A stretch of DNA of 64,000 nucleotides from Hyphomicrobiales bacterium (GCA_027487555.1 JAIYDI010000019.1:124001-188000), one strand, 5' to 3'. Positions 34,773 through 44,870 are shown, counted from the stretch's first letter. Program-made: numbers and translations. The notes: generated from the letters alone by a model not told the origin.

Positions 34773-34809
34773 GGCAATCGGCAGTCGGCAATCGGCAGTC
34801 GGCAATCGG
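34773..34809. repeat. Tandem repeat, 14-base unit x 2.6
   Basis: GGCAATCGGCAGTC occurs at 34773-34786 and 34787-34800, then GGCAATCGG at 34801-34809. It begins nine bases after the alcohol dehydrogenase stop. No function is evident; slippage could vary the copy number. Confidence 0.85.
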
Positions 34810-34917
34810 AAGGAAGAATGCCCGATTGGTGCGAGTTGGTGGGCGTGCCGAAACGCCCGCCGGCTGAGCGCCTCGGGATGCTGCGGTGCCTTCCTGTCGA
34901 GGGAGGCGGTGAAAGCG

Positions 34918-34984
34918 GGCCGGCGAGGCGATTGCCCCGACGCGGTTAGTCCGCAAGTGTAAAGAGGCTTTCGCCTCGCCGGCC
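34918..34984. repeat. 14-bp perfect inverted repeat with 39-base loop
   Basis: GGCCGGCGAGGCGA (34918-34931) is the exact reverse complement of TCGCCTCGCCGGCC (34971-34984). Inside the loop GAGGC-TTTC-GCCTC offers an alternative hairpin, and CCGGGGTTTTT follows at about 34988. It could fold as an RNA or mark an element boundary. Confidence 0.6.
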
Positions 34985-35439
34985 GACCGGGGTTTTTGGC
35001 CTGACTAACGCCCAAACATCCGACGCATCGGACTGCCGCGCCCCAGAGGAGACTGCTCTCCCATGAGGACGCATTGGCAGCGGGGCCCTTTTCGGGCGCC
35101 ATGCTGGTCGATAGCGGCCCGAAAGGGGACGACTCCCCCTCCGCCCGATCTCCCCCCGCCGAACCGTTCGTCGCGACCCCGCTTTCCGCACGAGGAGATG
35201 AGGGGGACTATACGGCAGGTTTTGCAGGCGGGGATAAGTTTGGGGTACTTAGTCCTGCGGCTCGCCCAAGGCCTGCGTCTCTTGCCGATAGCGTTCTGCG
35301 ACGTCTAGAGGCGAGCAAACACGTCACCGCGGGACCCGCACGTCCGCTTCTGACCCGAAGGGGACGTTGCGACTGCATTGTCTCGCTGGAAATGTCCAGG
35401 TCGTTGTTGTTATCCTTGCCCACTGAAGAGGGGCGGTAG

Positions 35440-36624
35440 ATGGCATTTGCACCGACAGAAGAAAAGATTTGGGAGAAGCTTCCCAAGGAGAAGGCTCCAG
35501 CGGTCACTGATAAGGAGATCAACGAACGCTACGCGAAAGGCGAAGGCAGGATCGTCATCGAGACTAACCGGGAAAAACTTCCCGGTTTCGTCGCTTCGCT
35601 CAAGACCGCAAACTACATGGATCTCAGACCCTTCTACCAGCGTCGCCCGCGCTGGTCGGCCGCGAAACAAAGCCTGCTGATCGAGTCCTTCATCATGAAT
35701 ATCCCGGTCCCGCCGGTGTTCCTCTACGAGCGAGAATACAACTCGTACGAGGTAATGGACGGACAGCAGCGCATCACGGCTCTCCGTGACTTCTACGATG
35801 GCAAGTTCGAGTTGGAGGGACTGAAGCAGTGGCCGGAAATCAACGGCCGCACCTATCAGACCCTCCCGGAAAATATCCATGCTGGGTTAGATCGCCGCTC
35901 GCTCACCTCCATCGTCCTCCTGAAGGAATCCACGTCTGACGAAGATGCTGCATCCAGCCTTCGGGAAACGGTATTTGAGCGACTGAACACGGGCGGCGTT
36001 GAGCTCACTAGGCAAGAGCTCCGCAATGCCCTCTATCGCGGCAAAATGAACAACCTAGTTGATCGCCTTTCTCGAAATGCAGCCTTCCGCAAGGCGTGGG
36101 GCATACCGTTGTACGTCGAGAATGAAATCGAGGTGACGAAAGGGCTGCTCGACATCCCGATGTTCGCCAAGATGGAAGACGTAGAGTTGGTTCTGCGCTT
36201 CTTCGCCTTGCGTCACGCCGACAACTTCCGCGGAGGCATGCAGGGCTTCCTCGACCTCTACATGCGGAAGGCACTAGCCTTCGATGACGCTGACCTCGCA
36301 GTTCTGGAGAAGGAGTTCAATGACACGCTTGCCTTGGTTGTCGCCGTCTACGGCGACCTGACTTTCAAGCCATATGACAAGGAGATCGATCAGTGGGCGG
36401 CCGGCGCCCAGAAGGCGTTCTACGATGCCGTGATGGTGGGCATGTCAGCGTTTCTTGGCCAGCAACAGCAGGTGGTCGACAAGAAGCAGTCGGTCGTCAC
36501 GGCAACCATCCAGATGTTCAAGGACCAGGACGATGGTACCTTCACCGGACGCGGCAATACGAAGGAAGACGTTCTGACCAGGATACGACTGTTCAAGGAG
36601 ATGATCGCCGGAGCTATCGCCTGA
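35440..36624 (+). CDS. DUF262 domain protein (ParB/Srx-like NTPase-type module)
   Basis: This 394-residue protein matches DUF262: RPFYQRRPRW (63-72), the signature EVMDGQQRITAL with DGQQR at 107-111, and FERLNTGGVELTRQELR around 184-200. The DGQQR motif is the ParB/sulfiredoxin-like nucleotide-binding site; in GmrS it powers a fused or partnered nuclease. No DUF1524 HNH domain follows here. It shares one base with the next gene (TGATG). Codon and base composition are poorer in GC than neighbouring genes. It is probably the regulatory or NTP-sensing half of a two-gene conflict system. Confidence 0.9.
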   Translation: MAFAPTEEKIWEKLPKEKAPAVTDKEINERYAKGEGRIVIETNREKLPGFVASLKTANYMDLRPFYQRRPRWSAAKQSLLIESFIMNIPVPPVFLYEREYNSYEVMDGQQRITALRDFYDGKFELEGLKQWPEINGRTYQTLPENIHAGLDRRSLTSIVLLKESTSDEDAASSLRETVFERLNTGGVELTRQELRNALYRGKMNNLVDRLSRNAAFRKAWGIPLYVENEIEVTKGLLDIPMFAKMEDVELVLRFFALRHADNFRGGMQGFLDLYMRKALAFDDADLAVLEKEFNDTLALVVAVYGDLTFKPYDKEIDQWAAGAQKAFYDAVMVGMSAFLGQQQQVVDKKQSVVTATIQMFKDQDDGTFTGRGNTKEDVLTRIRLFKEMIAGAIA

Positions 36625-37655
36625 TGCACACCGCTCTCCTTGACCGAAGCCTCGAGGCGTTTGCCGCCGTTCGCAAGCATGTATCGTTTTCGGCGAACCT
36701 TCGAGATCAGGTCGCGCAGCCATCCTTTGGATGCAAAGCCGAGGGTGAGAAATGTTTCGACATCAGCGCCATCTTGGGTGAAGCAGCAGATGCGACCAGT
36801 TGGCGAGTTATTGATCACTGCGCCGCGATCACCCGAACGTATGCGCTCTTCGAGTCTTTCGTCCTCCAACTACTACGCGAATATCTCCTCTTCCTGTCGG
36901 GCGCGTACACGCTGACGGCTCTGGGTCCAGAATTCAAGGCTAAGTACACGCGCGGTCTTGGGCAGATCATGCTCGACCAAGACAAGCAGCGCTACAGCTA
37001 CATCGATATCACTAAGCTAATTGCCGGTGCAAACGAGGCATTAACGGATGGCGCCGGCTACCAGATCCAGCCAGAGGCCCTGTTGCGCAATGAGCAGAAC
37101 CTGCGGATGACCGAATTGCACCGCCTCTTCAGTCAATGCGGGCTAACCAACGTCGAGGCCTGGGTGACGTCGCACTCCGTCGTGGCAGATTTTTTCAAGG
37201 ATCAATCGCGACTTTCGGAAACGGCAGAAAGCGAGCTGCGCCAGATCGTTGATTACAGGAATGCGGCCGCCCACGGCGACGTCGACGAAGTGCTTGGGGT
37301 TGAGGTGTTGGTTGAGTTTACCGAATTCATGGAGGCTCTGTGTCTGAGCATCGTTGATTTCATTCAGTACGACACATTACGGCGAGCGAAGGAACTAGGA
37401 AGAGCTACCGTGGTCGGCCACATCTCGGAGAGGTACCACGATGACATCATCGTCGCAAAAATCACTAATGCCACCCTCGCCGTCGGAGACTCGCTCTACG
37501 TCTTCGGTAAAGGGCTCACGATGACGGCCGAGGTGAGGAGCATTCAGCTCGACGACGTAGACGTCGCGGCGGCGACGGTTGTTGACGAAACCGAAGTCGG
37601 TCTTCGCATTGGGGTCCGTGCGAAAGTCGGATGCGAACTCCTCAGGCTCAACTGA
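36624..37655 (+). CDS. HEPN-type RNase candidate with EF-Tu domain-2-like C-terminal barrel
   Basis: This 343-residue protein is mainly helical to residue 255 and contains the HEPN active-site motif RNAAAH (Arg212 to His217, Rx4H) in VDYRNAAAHGDV. It resembles the MAE_28990/MAE_18760 (RiboL-PSP-HEPN) nucleases I know from defence contexts. Residues about 260-341 look like a beta-barrel of the EF-Tu domain-2 type: VGHISERYHDDIIVAKI, LAVGDSLYVFGKG, VRSIQLDDVDV and TEVGLRIGVRAKVG. The start overlaps the DUF262 stop, so the pair is translationally coupled. A sample from inside it (36961-37020) has 29 G/C of 60, against 39 of 60 at 38461-38520. I infer an RNA-cleaving effector controlled by the DUF262 partner, possibly aimed at tRNA or ribosome. 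Confidence 0.75.
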   Translation: MHTALLDRSLEAFAAVRKHVSFSANLRDQVAQPSFGCKAEGEKCFDISAILGEAADATSWRVIDHCAAITRTYALFESFVLQLLREYLLFLSGAYTLTALGPEFKAKYTRGLGQIMLDQDKQRYSYIDITKLIAGANEALTDGAGYQIQPEALLRNEQNLRMTELHRLFSQCGLTNVEAWVTSHSVVADFFKDQSRLSETAESELRQIVDYRNAAAHGDVDEVLGVEVLVEFTEFMEALCLSIVDFIQYDTLRRAKELGRATVVGHISERYHDDIIVAKITNATLAVGDSLYVFGKGLTMTAEVRSIQLDDVDVAAATVVDETEVGLRIGVRAKVGCELLRLN

Positions 37656-37825
37656 GAAATCACTCCGATGGTGCCTTTTCGAACCTGTGGCCTTCGATTG
37701 GCGCAAAGAATACCGATGTCCGTCTCTAGCGCAAAGCGGACCTCGATTGAATATTTTGAGACAGCCGCAGCCTTTCCGACCACCATCATTCAGAGCTACC
37801 ATCCGCCCCATACAAGGGGGCGCCG

Positions 37826-38737
37826 ATGGGCCATGCCGTTTTCATCCATCGTGCGGATTCGATCTATGACGATAGCCCGGCGGTGCAGTACCAGTTCCCG
37901 CGGCAATATCTCGGCCGCGCGCAGCAGGCGGTTGGCGACTGGATCGTCTACTACGAGCCAACCAAGGTGGCCCTCTCACGCGGGTATTTCGCCACGGCGA
38001 AGGTGCGGCAGATCATACCCGACCCCAAGGCCAGCGGCATGTATCTGGCGCTGATCGAGCCGGACTCGTTCCTCGAATTTGCCAATGCCGTGCCCTTCAA
38101 GGCCGAGGATGGGCTGATCGAGCGGGGCCTCGTCAATGCCGATGGCAAGGTTTCGGGCTGGGCGCAGGCCGCGGTGCGGCAGCTTGCGGGCAGCGACTTC
38201 AAGCGCATCATCGAGCGCGGGCTGGCCGATGATCAGCCGATCCTGCCGCGGGTCGACGAGATTGCGGCGCCGCAGCTGCCCTATCTCGAGGCCGACGATG
38301 AACAGGTGCCGTTCGAATATGAAGTCGAGCGGGTGCGAACTGAAATGCTCACCTCCCGGATCGTGCGGGACCGGGTGTTCCGAAAACTCGTGCTCCGGGC
38401 CTATGACGCGCGCTGCGCGGTGACGGGCATCAAGCTGATCAATGGCGGCGGCCGGGCGGAGGTGGATGCGGCCCATATCCGCCCCGTCGAGTTTGGCGGG
38501 CCCGATATCGTCAACAACGGCATGGCCCTGTCGGGCACGGCGCACTGGATGTTCGATCGCGGCCTGATCGGCATCGCCGATGACCTGAGCATTGTCGTAT
38601 CGCGCCACGTGAACGACCGCGACAGTGTCGACGCGCTGATCAACCGCACGGGCAAGCTGATCGGCCCTGGCGATCCGCGCGGCCGCCCGCACCCTGTGTT
38701 CCTCGCCTGGCACAGAGAGAACTGCTTCAAGCAGTGA
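37826..38737 (+). CDS. HNH endonuclease family protein
   Basis: This 303-residue protein has a C-terminal HNH nuclease: Cys in DARCAVTG, AAHIRPVEFGGPD (His), NNGMAL (Asn) and HWMFDRGL (His), about residues 195-255. The N-terminal 150 residues look like a modified-base or PUA/ASCH-like reader but I cannot assign them. Composition is GC-rich like the chromosome, unlike the two genes before it, and homologues are common in this order without the DUF262 pair, so it may be a native neighbour rather than part of the module. There are 170 bases between it and the HEPN gene. Confidence 0.85.
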   Translation: MGHAVFIHRADSIYDDSPAVQYQFPRQYLGRAQQAVGDWIVYYEPTKVALSRGYFATAKVRQIIPDPKASGMYLALIEPDSFLEFANAVPFKAEDGLIERGLVNADGKVSGWAQAAVRQLAGSDFKRIIERGLADDQPILPRVDEIAAPQLPYLEADDEQVPFEYEVERVRTEMLTSRIVRDRVFRKLVLRAYDARCAVTGIKLINGGGRAEVDAAHIRPVEFGGPDIVNNGMALSGTAHWMFDRGLIGIADDLSIVVSRHVNDRDSVDALINRTGKLIGPGDPRGRPHPVFLAWHRENCFKQ

Positions 38738-38858
38738 AGGGGTCTCGATGGACGATGCAGGCAGCGCGCCCATTTCCCACCCCATCCCCCCGATCCGTGC
38801 TAGCCTCCACCACTTGCGCGCATTTCGCGTGCTCGTCTGACAAAGATCGGACATTTTC

Positions 38859-39206
38859 ATGCAATTCCCCACTTGGTTGAAGCCGGGCCTCACGGGCGCG
38901 GCGGTCGGGGCTATCGTGCTTGCGGTATTGGGCTTCGGCTGGGGCGGCTGGGTCACTGGCGGCACAGCCAAGGATATCGCGGCCAAGGCCTCGACGGCCG
39001 CCGTCGCCGTGGCGCTGACGCCCTATTGCGTGCAACTCGCTGCCGCCGACCCGGCCACCGCCAAGATGACCGAGTTCAAGACCGTGTCGACCTACCTGCG
39101 CAAGGGCCTCGTCGAGAAGGCCGGCTGGGCAACGCCACTCGGGGCCGAAAAGCCGAATTCCGACCTGGCACAGGCCTGCCAGCTGAAGCTCGGCGAGACG
39201 ATGTAA
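38859..39206 (+). CDS. Conserved hypothetical membrane-anchored protein
   Basis: This 115-residue protein has one N-terminal transmembrane helix (about residues 12-32, GAAVGAIVLAVLGFGWGGWV) and a soluble Ala-rich domain with two Cys (PYCVQLA and AQACQLK). Similar proteins are common in Hyphomicrobiales and have no known function. It is convergent with lepA. No partner is obvious. Confidence 0.75.
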   Translation: MQFPTWLKPGLTGAAVGAIVLAVLGFGWGGWVTGGTAKDIAAKASTAAVAVALTPYCVQLAAADPATAKMTEFKTVSTYLRKGLVEKAGWATPLGAEKPNSDLAQACQLKLGETM

Positions 39207-39359
39207 CCTCTGCTGCACCCCAGCAGTCGGCCTCCCTCCGCGCATGGCGCTCCCGGTTCCTGACCGGGAGATCGCACCCGGGTGCCCGGTGCTGCGCACC
39301 GACGCGGGCGAGGTCGCGTGAACGCCCTTCGCGCATAGCGCTCCGGGTTCCCTCGTTCA

Positions 39360-39405
39360 AATCGCGCCACCGGCGCGATTCGACGGCACGTAAACACGTG
39401 CCGTC
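39360..39405 (-). terminator. Two tandem hairpins after lepA
   Basis: On the minus strand past the lepA stop lie GACGGCACGT-AAAC-ACGTGCCGTC (39382-39405, 10-bp stem) and AATCGCGCC-ACC-GGCGCGATT (39360-39379 area, 9-bp stem). They sit between convergent genes and probably terminate transcription from lepA, though a T-run is absent. Confidence 0.6.
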
Positions 39406-39411
39406 ACTCGG

Positions 39412-41217
<1,806 letters not shown>

Positions 41218-41419
41218 ACGAATACTCTTCGCGCGCGACGCGCAGGGGTTATGCCGCTGATAGCAGAGGTGACCGACCCCGCAAAGGTGGTTTACCGCAG
41301 GTAAACAGCCGCATGTGCCCCAGAACTGCGCGCTTCCCCCCGGAGCGAGGGCAAATCCCGCCCGCACCGCGGCGCCGGGGCCGGATGGACCGCCCCCGGC
41401 TCTTTCCGTGCGCAACTGC

Positions 41420-41761
41420 TCAGGGCGTAAGGCAGTAGAAGCCCCGGCCGGCGCCGCCGCCATTGTCGGTGACCGTGCAGCGCGGATAGGCATCGGAGGG
41501 ATACTTGTAGATCCAGTATTCAGTGCCGAACATCCTGTAGACGCAGACCAGCGCCTGCCGGCTGCCGATCTGGCTGATGCGCAGATCGCGCGGGCGGGAC
41601 GACTGGTTGGTGGCGATCCAGTCCGATCCGCCATTATGCGCCACGGTGCCGGTGGCCTCGCTGGGGCAGGTATGCCACTCGTGCGGCGCGGCCAGCGCCG
41701 TGACCGTGGTGGCGGGAACAAGGCTCACCGACAGCGCGGCGAGAGCAAGAAGGCGACGCAT
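41420..41761 (-). CDS. Secreted hypothetical protein with Cys pairs
   Basis: This 113-residue protein has a signal peptide ([20 protein letters not shown], cleavage after ALA near residue 24). The mature part is small, with four Cys (HTCPSE, LVCVYR, RCTVTD, FYCLTP) that could form two disulfides, and ends in a Gly-rich turn. I do not recognise the family. It stands alone between lepA and small genes. Confidence 0.7.
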   Translation of the reverse strand: MRRLLALAALSVSLVPATTVTALAAPHEWHTCPSEATGTVAHNGGSDWIATNQSSRPRDLRISQIGSRQALVCVYRMFGTEYWIYKYPSDAYPRCTVTDNGGGAGRGFYCLTP

Positions 41762-41879
41762 GGGAACTCTCCTGTCCTGGGACGCCTCTGGTGGGCGGCC
41801 TGTTGGGACGCACAATGCCAAGGCGCCGCTGAACAGCGACTGAACAGCGCCTGCAGAATCTGCAAGCGATATCAGATGG

Positions 41880-42026
41880 TTAACGCTTCATTTCCTCGCG
41901 TGCCGGGTGCCAGGTCGGCATGTCCCACCACTCGCGCATCGAGAGGTGGTCGAACGGATCGCGGCGCAGGTTTTCGGTGCGGGGACGGGGCGCCCGCTTG
42001 GGGCGGGAGGGGAACATCGGGATCAT
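41880..42026 (-). CDS. Small conserved basic protein (48 residues)
   Basis: The frame from ATG 42026 encodes 48 residues: a basic, Pro-rich N-terminus (FPSRPKRAPRPR) followed by a motif-like DHLSMREWWDMPTWHPAREE. The Trp-rich second half looks conserved in character and I believe it recurs in related genomes, but this needs a search. It has no signal peptide. A weak GAGA precedes the start. Confidence 0.5.
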   Translation of the reverse strand: MIPMFPSRPKRAPRPRTENLRRDPFDHLSMREWWDMPTWHPAREEMKR

Positions 42027-42197
42027 TGTCTGTCTCGCAATTGGGGTGGAGGTCATGGCGCGGCAATAGCGCCGTTGCCGTGAACCCATGATGAACCCCA
42101 CACCCACCTGACCTATGGTCAACGGGTGCGGCATGGCGGGCATTTGACAGGACGCCGCCCATGGGCAAGCTTTGCTGAAACACCAGAGAGGTTGTGC

Positions 42198-42707
42198 GTG
42201 ACACCGCCCAAGAGGAAACCCTTCTTCGACGATTCCACCGGAAACGGCGCCGAATTGACGCATCCCCACACGGGGGCCGAGATGCGCTGGCTGCTGCGCC
42301 GGCTAGCCGCGGCCGTCGAGATGGATCCGCGCTGGCACACCGACAACGAGGGTCAGGTGGCGGAACGGGTCACGCTGTCAATTCTGGAGAATGCGCCGGA
42401 ACTGCTGCGCATTGCCTTCGCCTCGGGCACCCTGGCGGGCGTGCTCACAGCGCGCCCGCACCCTGAAAGCGGCTATGTCGAACTCGTCGCCGAGCGCGAC
42501 GGCGAGGTGCTGTTTCACGCTTTCATCGACCACCCTTGGGAAGAATACGGACTCTATCCGCCCGGCGATGCGACGCCGGAGCACGAGGAGGGACCGGGCC
42601 GCATGGGCAAGCGCCTGACATGGGTATCGCTCTCGACCCAGGCTTGGCCGCAACTCGACCCGCTCTCTTATGGCGGCAGGTTCAACCTGATCGTCGACGA
42701 CCGCTAG
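42198..42707 (+). CDS. Conserved hypothetical protein
   Basis: This 169-residue cytoplasmic protein begins at GTG 42198, seven bases after AGAGAGG; an open frame extends upstream to 42126 without a better start. It contains THPHTGAEMRWLLRRLA near residue 21 and YGLYPPGDATPEHEEGPGRM near residue 118. I do not recognise a family or catalytic site. Confidence 0.65.
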   Translation: MTPPKRKPFFDDSTGNGAELTHPHTGAEMRWLLRRLAAAVEMDPRWHTDNEGQVAERVTLSILENAPELLRIAFASGTLAGVLTARPHPESGYVELVAERDGEVLFHAFIDHPWEEYGLYPPGDATPEHEEGPGRMGKRLTWVSLSTQAWPQLDPLSYGGRFNLIVDDR

Positions 42708-42721
42708 AGCGCCTCGCCCGC

Positions 42722-42865
42722 TCAGCACCCCCCGTCGCAACCCGGGTGGCTGACGGGCAGGTCGGCATAGTCACGCGCAGAAAAGTGCGCGAGGGGGTCG
42801 GGCGGGCACTCGCTGGCTGCAAGGGCACGGAGCCAGCGCTTCAGTATGGCGATCAACATGGACAT
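42722..42865 (-). CDS. Small conserved hypothetical protein (47 residues)
   Basis: The frame from ATG 42865 encodes 47 residues with MLIAILKRWLRALAAS, an amphipathic helix, followed by DPLAHFSARDYADLPVSH and a Cys-terminated tail (GCDGGC). It is divergent from the LysR-family gene. The longer open frame to 42943 is ignored. Function unknown. Confidence 0.4.
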   Translation of the reverse strand: MSMLIAILKRWLRALAASECPPDPLAHFSARDYADLPVSHPGCDGGC

Positions 42866-42945
42866 TTTCTCTGCTCCACTCAGGTCTGTCTTGCCTGGAT
42901 GCGCCAGACAGCGGCGGGCTGCAATCGACAAGAGCGCGGCCAAGG

Positions 42946-42960
42946 TATAGAAAAACTATA
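42946..42960. promoter_or_regulatory. Palindrome overlapping a LysR-family start codon
   Basis: TATAG-AAAAA-CTATA is a perfect 5-bp inverted repeat whose last A is the first base of the ATG at 42960. The T-N11-A layout fits LysR-type sites. Binding at this place would block transcription or initiation of the gene itself. Confidence 0.45.
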
Positions 42961-43862
42961 TGGCTTCACTCTTTCCCATTCCGCTCAACGCTATCCGCGC
43001 TATCGAGATCGTGGCGCGGCGGGGCGCGCTGGCTCCGGCCGCCGAGGAGCTGGGTGTGACGCCGGGCGCGGTGAGTCAGCACCTGCGGCGGGCGGAAGAG
43101 CGGCTGGGTATCGAGCTGTTCGAGCGTTCGCCACAAGGGCTCAAGCCCACCGAGGCGCTGCGGGCGGCACTGCCGCACCTGACGCAAGGCTTCGAAACCT
43201 TGCGCGAGGCGGTGGCCGGGCTCGCCCCGCGCGAGGACAATGTGCTCAACCTGACCGTGGGCGCGGTGTTTGCCTCGCGCTGGCTGGTGTGGCGGCTCGG
43301 GCGTTTCACTGCGCGCCACCCCGAAATCGAGATCCGCCTCGTGGTGACGGCGCGTATGCTGGACTTTCGGTCGGGCGATATCGATTGCGGCATCCGCTTC
43401 GGGGCCGGGCCCTGGGCCGGGCTCACAGCGGAGCGGATCGGCGGCCAGCACTATCGACCCGTGGCGTCACCCGCGCTGGCGGCGCGGCTCGCGAGCCCTC
43501 GGGATTTTGCGTCGGTGCCCGTCATCCACGACACGACCACCATGCTCTCCTGGGCCGAGTGGTTCGCGGCCATGGGACAGGCTATGCCCGATCTCTCGGG
43601 CCCGAGCCTCAACGATCCGGCGCTTGCCTTCGATGCCGCGATATCGGGGCAGGGCGCGCTGCTGACCGTGGACATGATGGCGGCCGATGCCGTGCGCGAC
43701 GGCAGGCTCGTCTGGCCCTTCGCCGAGCGGGTGGAGACGGGCCTCGGCTATTGGCTGGTGCGGCCCGAAGGTCGGCGCATGCCGACCACGCTCCGGGCAT
43801 TCCGCGATTGGCTGCTCGACGAGGCGAGCCACGCCAGCAACGGGCGCGACAAGGTCGATTGA
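42960..43862 (+). CDS. LysR-family transcriptional regulator (GcvA-like)
   Basis: This 300-residue regulator has the N-terminal helix-turn-helix (APAAEELGVTPGAVSQHLRR, about residues 24-43) and a type 2 periplasmic-binding-like effector domain. The opening LFPIPLNAIRAIEIVAR is GcvA-like. No ribosome site is well placed before 42960, and a palindrome overlaps the start, so the message may be leaderless or the start slightly further in. Its targets and effector are unknown. Confidence 0.9.
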   Translation: MASLFPIPLNAIRAIEIVARRGALAPAAEELGVTPGAVSQHLRRAEERLGIELFERSPQGLKPTEALRAALPHLTQGFETLREAVAGLAPREDNVLNLTVGAVFASRWLVWRLGRFTARHPEIEIRLVVTARMLDFRSGDIDCGIRFGAGPWAGLTAERIGGQHYRPVASPALAARLASPRDFASVPVIHDTTTMLSWAEWFAAMGQAMPDLSGPSLNDPALAFDAAISGQGALLTVDMMAADAVRDGRLVWPFAERVETGLGYWLVRPEGRRMPTTLRAFRDWLLDEASHASNGRDKVD

Positions 43863-43891
43863 CGTCTGGCCAGGGCTTGTCGGTCGTGTGT

Positions 43892-43910
43892 CCATTGGAT
43901 AATCGAATGG
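43892..43910. promoter_or_regulatory. Possible LysR-type site upstream of second regulator
   Basis: CCATT at 43892-43896 and AATGG at 43906-43910 form an inverted repeat with a 9-base spacer, 52 bases before the next LysR-family start. It may be the autoregulatory site of that gene. Evidence is positional only. Confidence 0.3.
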
Positions 43911-43961
43911 CAGGGCCCCGGCACTGGGCCTTTCTGCCCTCAGCATCAACCGGACCAATCG

Positions 43962-44870
43962 ATGGACCTGGACCAGATCCGCACTTTCGACCGCATCGCG
44001 CAGGACCTGAGCTTCACCAAGGCGGCGGCGAAGCTCAACGTCACGCAGGCGACGGTCTCGATGCGGATGCGGGCCCTGGAAGAGCTGCTGGGCGTGCCAT
44101 TGTTCCAGCGTGGCCGCAATATCCAGCTGACCGACCAGGGCATGACCTTCCTGCCCTATGCGCGGCGTATTCTTGCCGCGGCGCAGGAAGCAAAGGAAGC
44201 GCTGCGGCGGGTCGAGCGCGGGCGGGTGTCGATCGGCTCGCTCCGCAGCCTTGTGACGCCGCTGATCACCGAGGCGCTGGTGCGGTTTCAGGAAAAGCAC
44301 CCGGCCGTCGATGTGGTGATCAAGGAGGGCCGGCAGGGCCAGATCGCCACCATGCTGCATGAACGCGACATCGAACTGGGCATCATCTGCTGGCCCAATC
44401 TCGACCCGCTCGTGAGTGACCTCGAGCCGCTGCTGGTGATGCGCGAGCGTGTGCCATTCATCGTCTCGCCGGCGGTGGCCAGGGAACTGGGGCCAACCCC
44501 GAAGATCGAGGATGTGCTGAGGCGCGTGCCGCGGCTGATTTCGATCAACTGGTGGCAGGTCTATCCCGATGCGGCGATCGCGCTGTTCCGGCGGGCGCCG
44601 GTATCGGTGGAGCTGCCGACCGGACCGGCGCGGCGGCTGGCGATCAAGGGCGAGGGCGTCGGCTTCTTCGTCGCCTCGGCGGTCAAGGCCGATATCGCCG
44701 AAGGGCGCCTCGCGGAGATCACGCCTGTCGATGTCGAGCCCGTGCATCGCGACATCGCCATGGTGGTGCGCAATCCGCTGGCGCTCGAGCGGGATATGCT
44801 GCGCGATTTCGCCCTCGAGATCGCTGCCGAGTGCCGGCTCAATGGGCGGATCTCGGATTCGAGATTGTAG
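43962..44870 (+). CDS. LysR-family transcriptional regulator
   Basis: This 302-residue regulator has MDLDQIRTFDRIAQDLSFT, then the helix-turn-helix KAAAKLNVTQATVSMRMRAL and an effector-binding domain. It is co-directional with the previous LysR gene but 99 bases away with its own candidate site, so it is probably a separate unit. The two proteins are different in sequence, not a recent duplication. Target genes are not evident. Confidence 0.91.
   Translation: MDLDQIRTFDRIAQDLSFTKAAAKLNVTQATVSMRMRALEELLGVPLFQRGRNIQLTDQGMTFLPYARRILAAAQEAKEALRRVERGRVSIGSLRSLVTPLITEALVRFQEKHPAVDVVIKEGRQGQIATMLHERDIELGIICWPNLDPLVSDLEPLLVMRERVPFIVSPAVARELGPTPKIEDVLRRVPRLISINWWQVYPDAAIALFRRAPVSVELPTGPARRLAIKGEGVGFFVASAVKADIAEGRLAEITPVDVEPVHRDIAMVVRNPLALERDMLRDFALEIAAECRLNGRISDSRL

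Larger units (their letters stand above)
34764..35439. other. Non-coding stretch flanking the DUF262/HEPN unit
   Basis: No convincing gene is seen in 676 bases on either strand. It holds the tandem 14-base repeats at 34773-34809, a long inverted repeat at 34918-34984, and a second imperfect inverted repeat (CCCTTTTCGGGC near 35088 against GCCCGAAAGGGG near 35127). The right end must contain the promoter of the DUF262 gene, with GAGG before its ATG. It may be the scar or boundary of a mobile module, or hold an unrecognised RNA. Confidence 0.5.

Noticed and set aside
34773-34809. Possible CRISPR-like array
   Set aside because: Only 2.6 copies of a 14-base unit with no spacers; it is a simple tandem repeat.
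34764-35439. tmRNA or other known ncRNA
   Set aside because: I looked for tmRNA tag codons, SRP and 6S-like features and saw none; only generic inverted repeats.
35440-38737. Standard GmrSD type IV restriction system
   Set aside because: No DUF1524 domain is coded; the adjacent partner is an HEPN-type protein and the HNH gene further on is of a different kind and composition.
42536-44362. Open frame of about 600 codons overlapping both LysR genes
   Set aside because: Both LysR proteins are clear in another frame; this one is Gly/Arg/Ala-rich shadow sequence.
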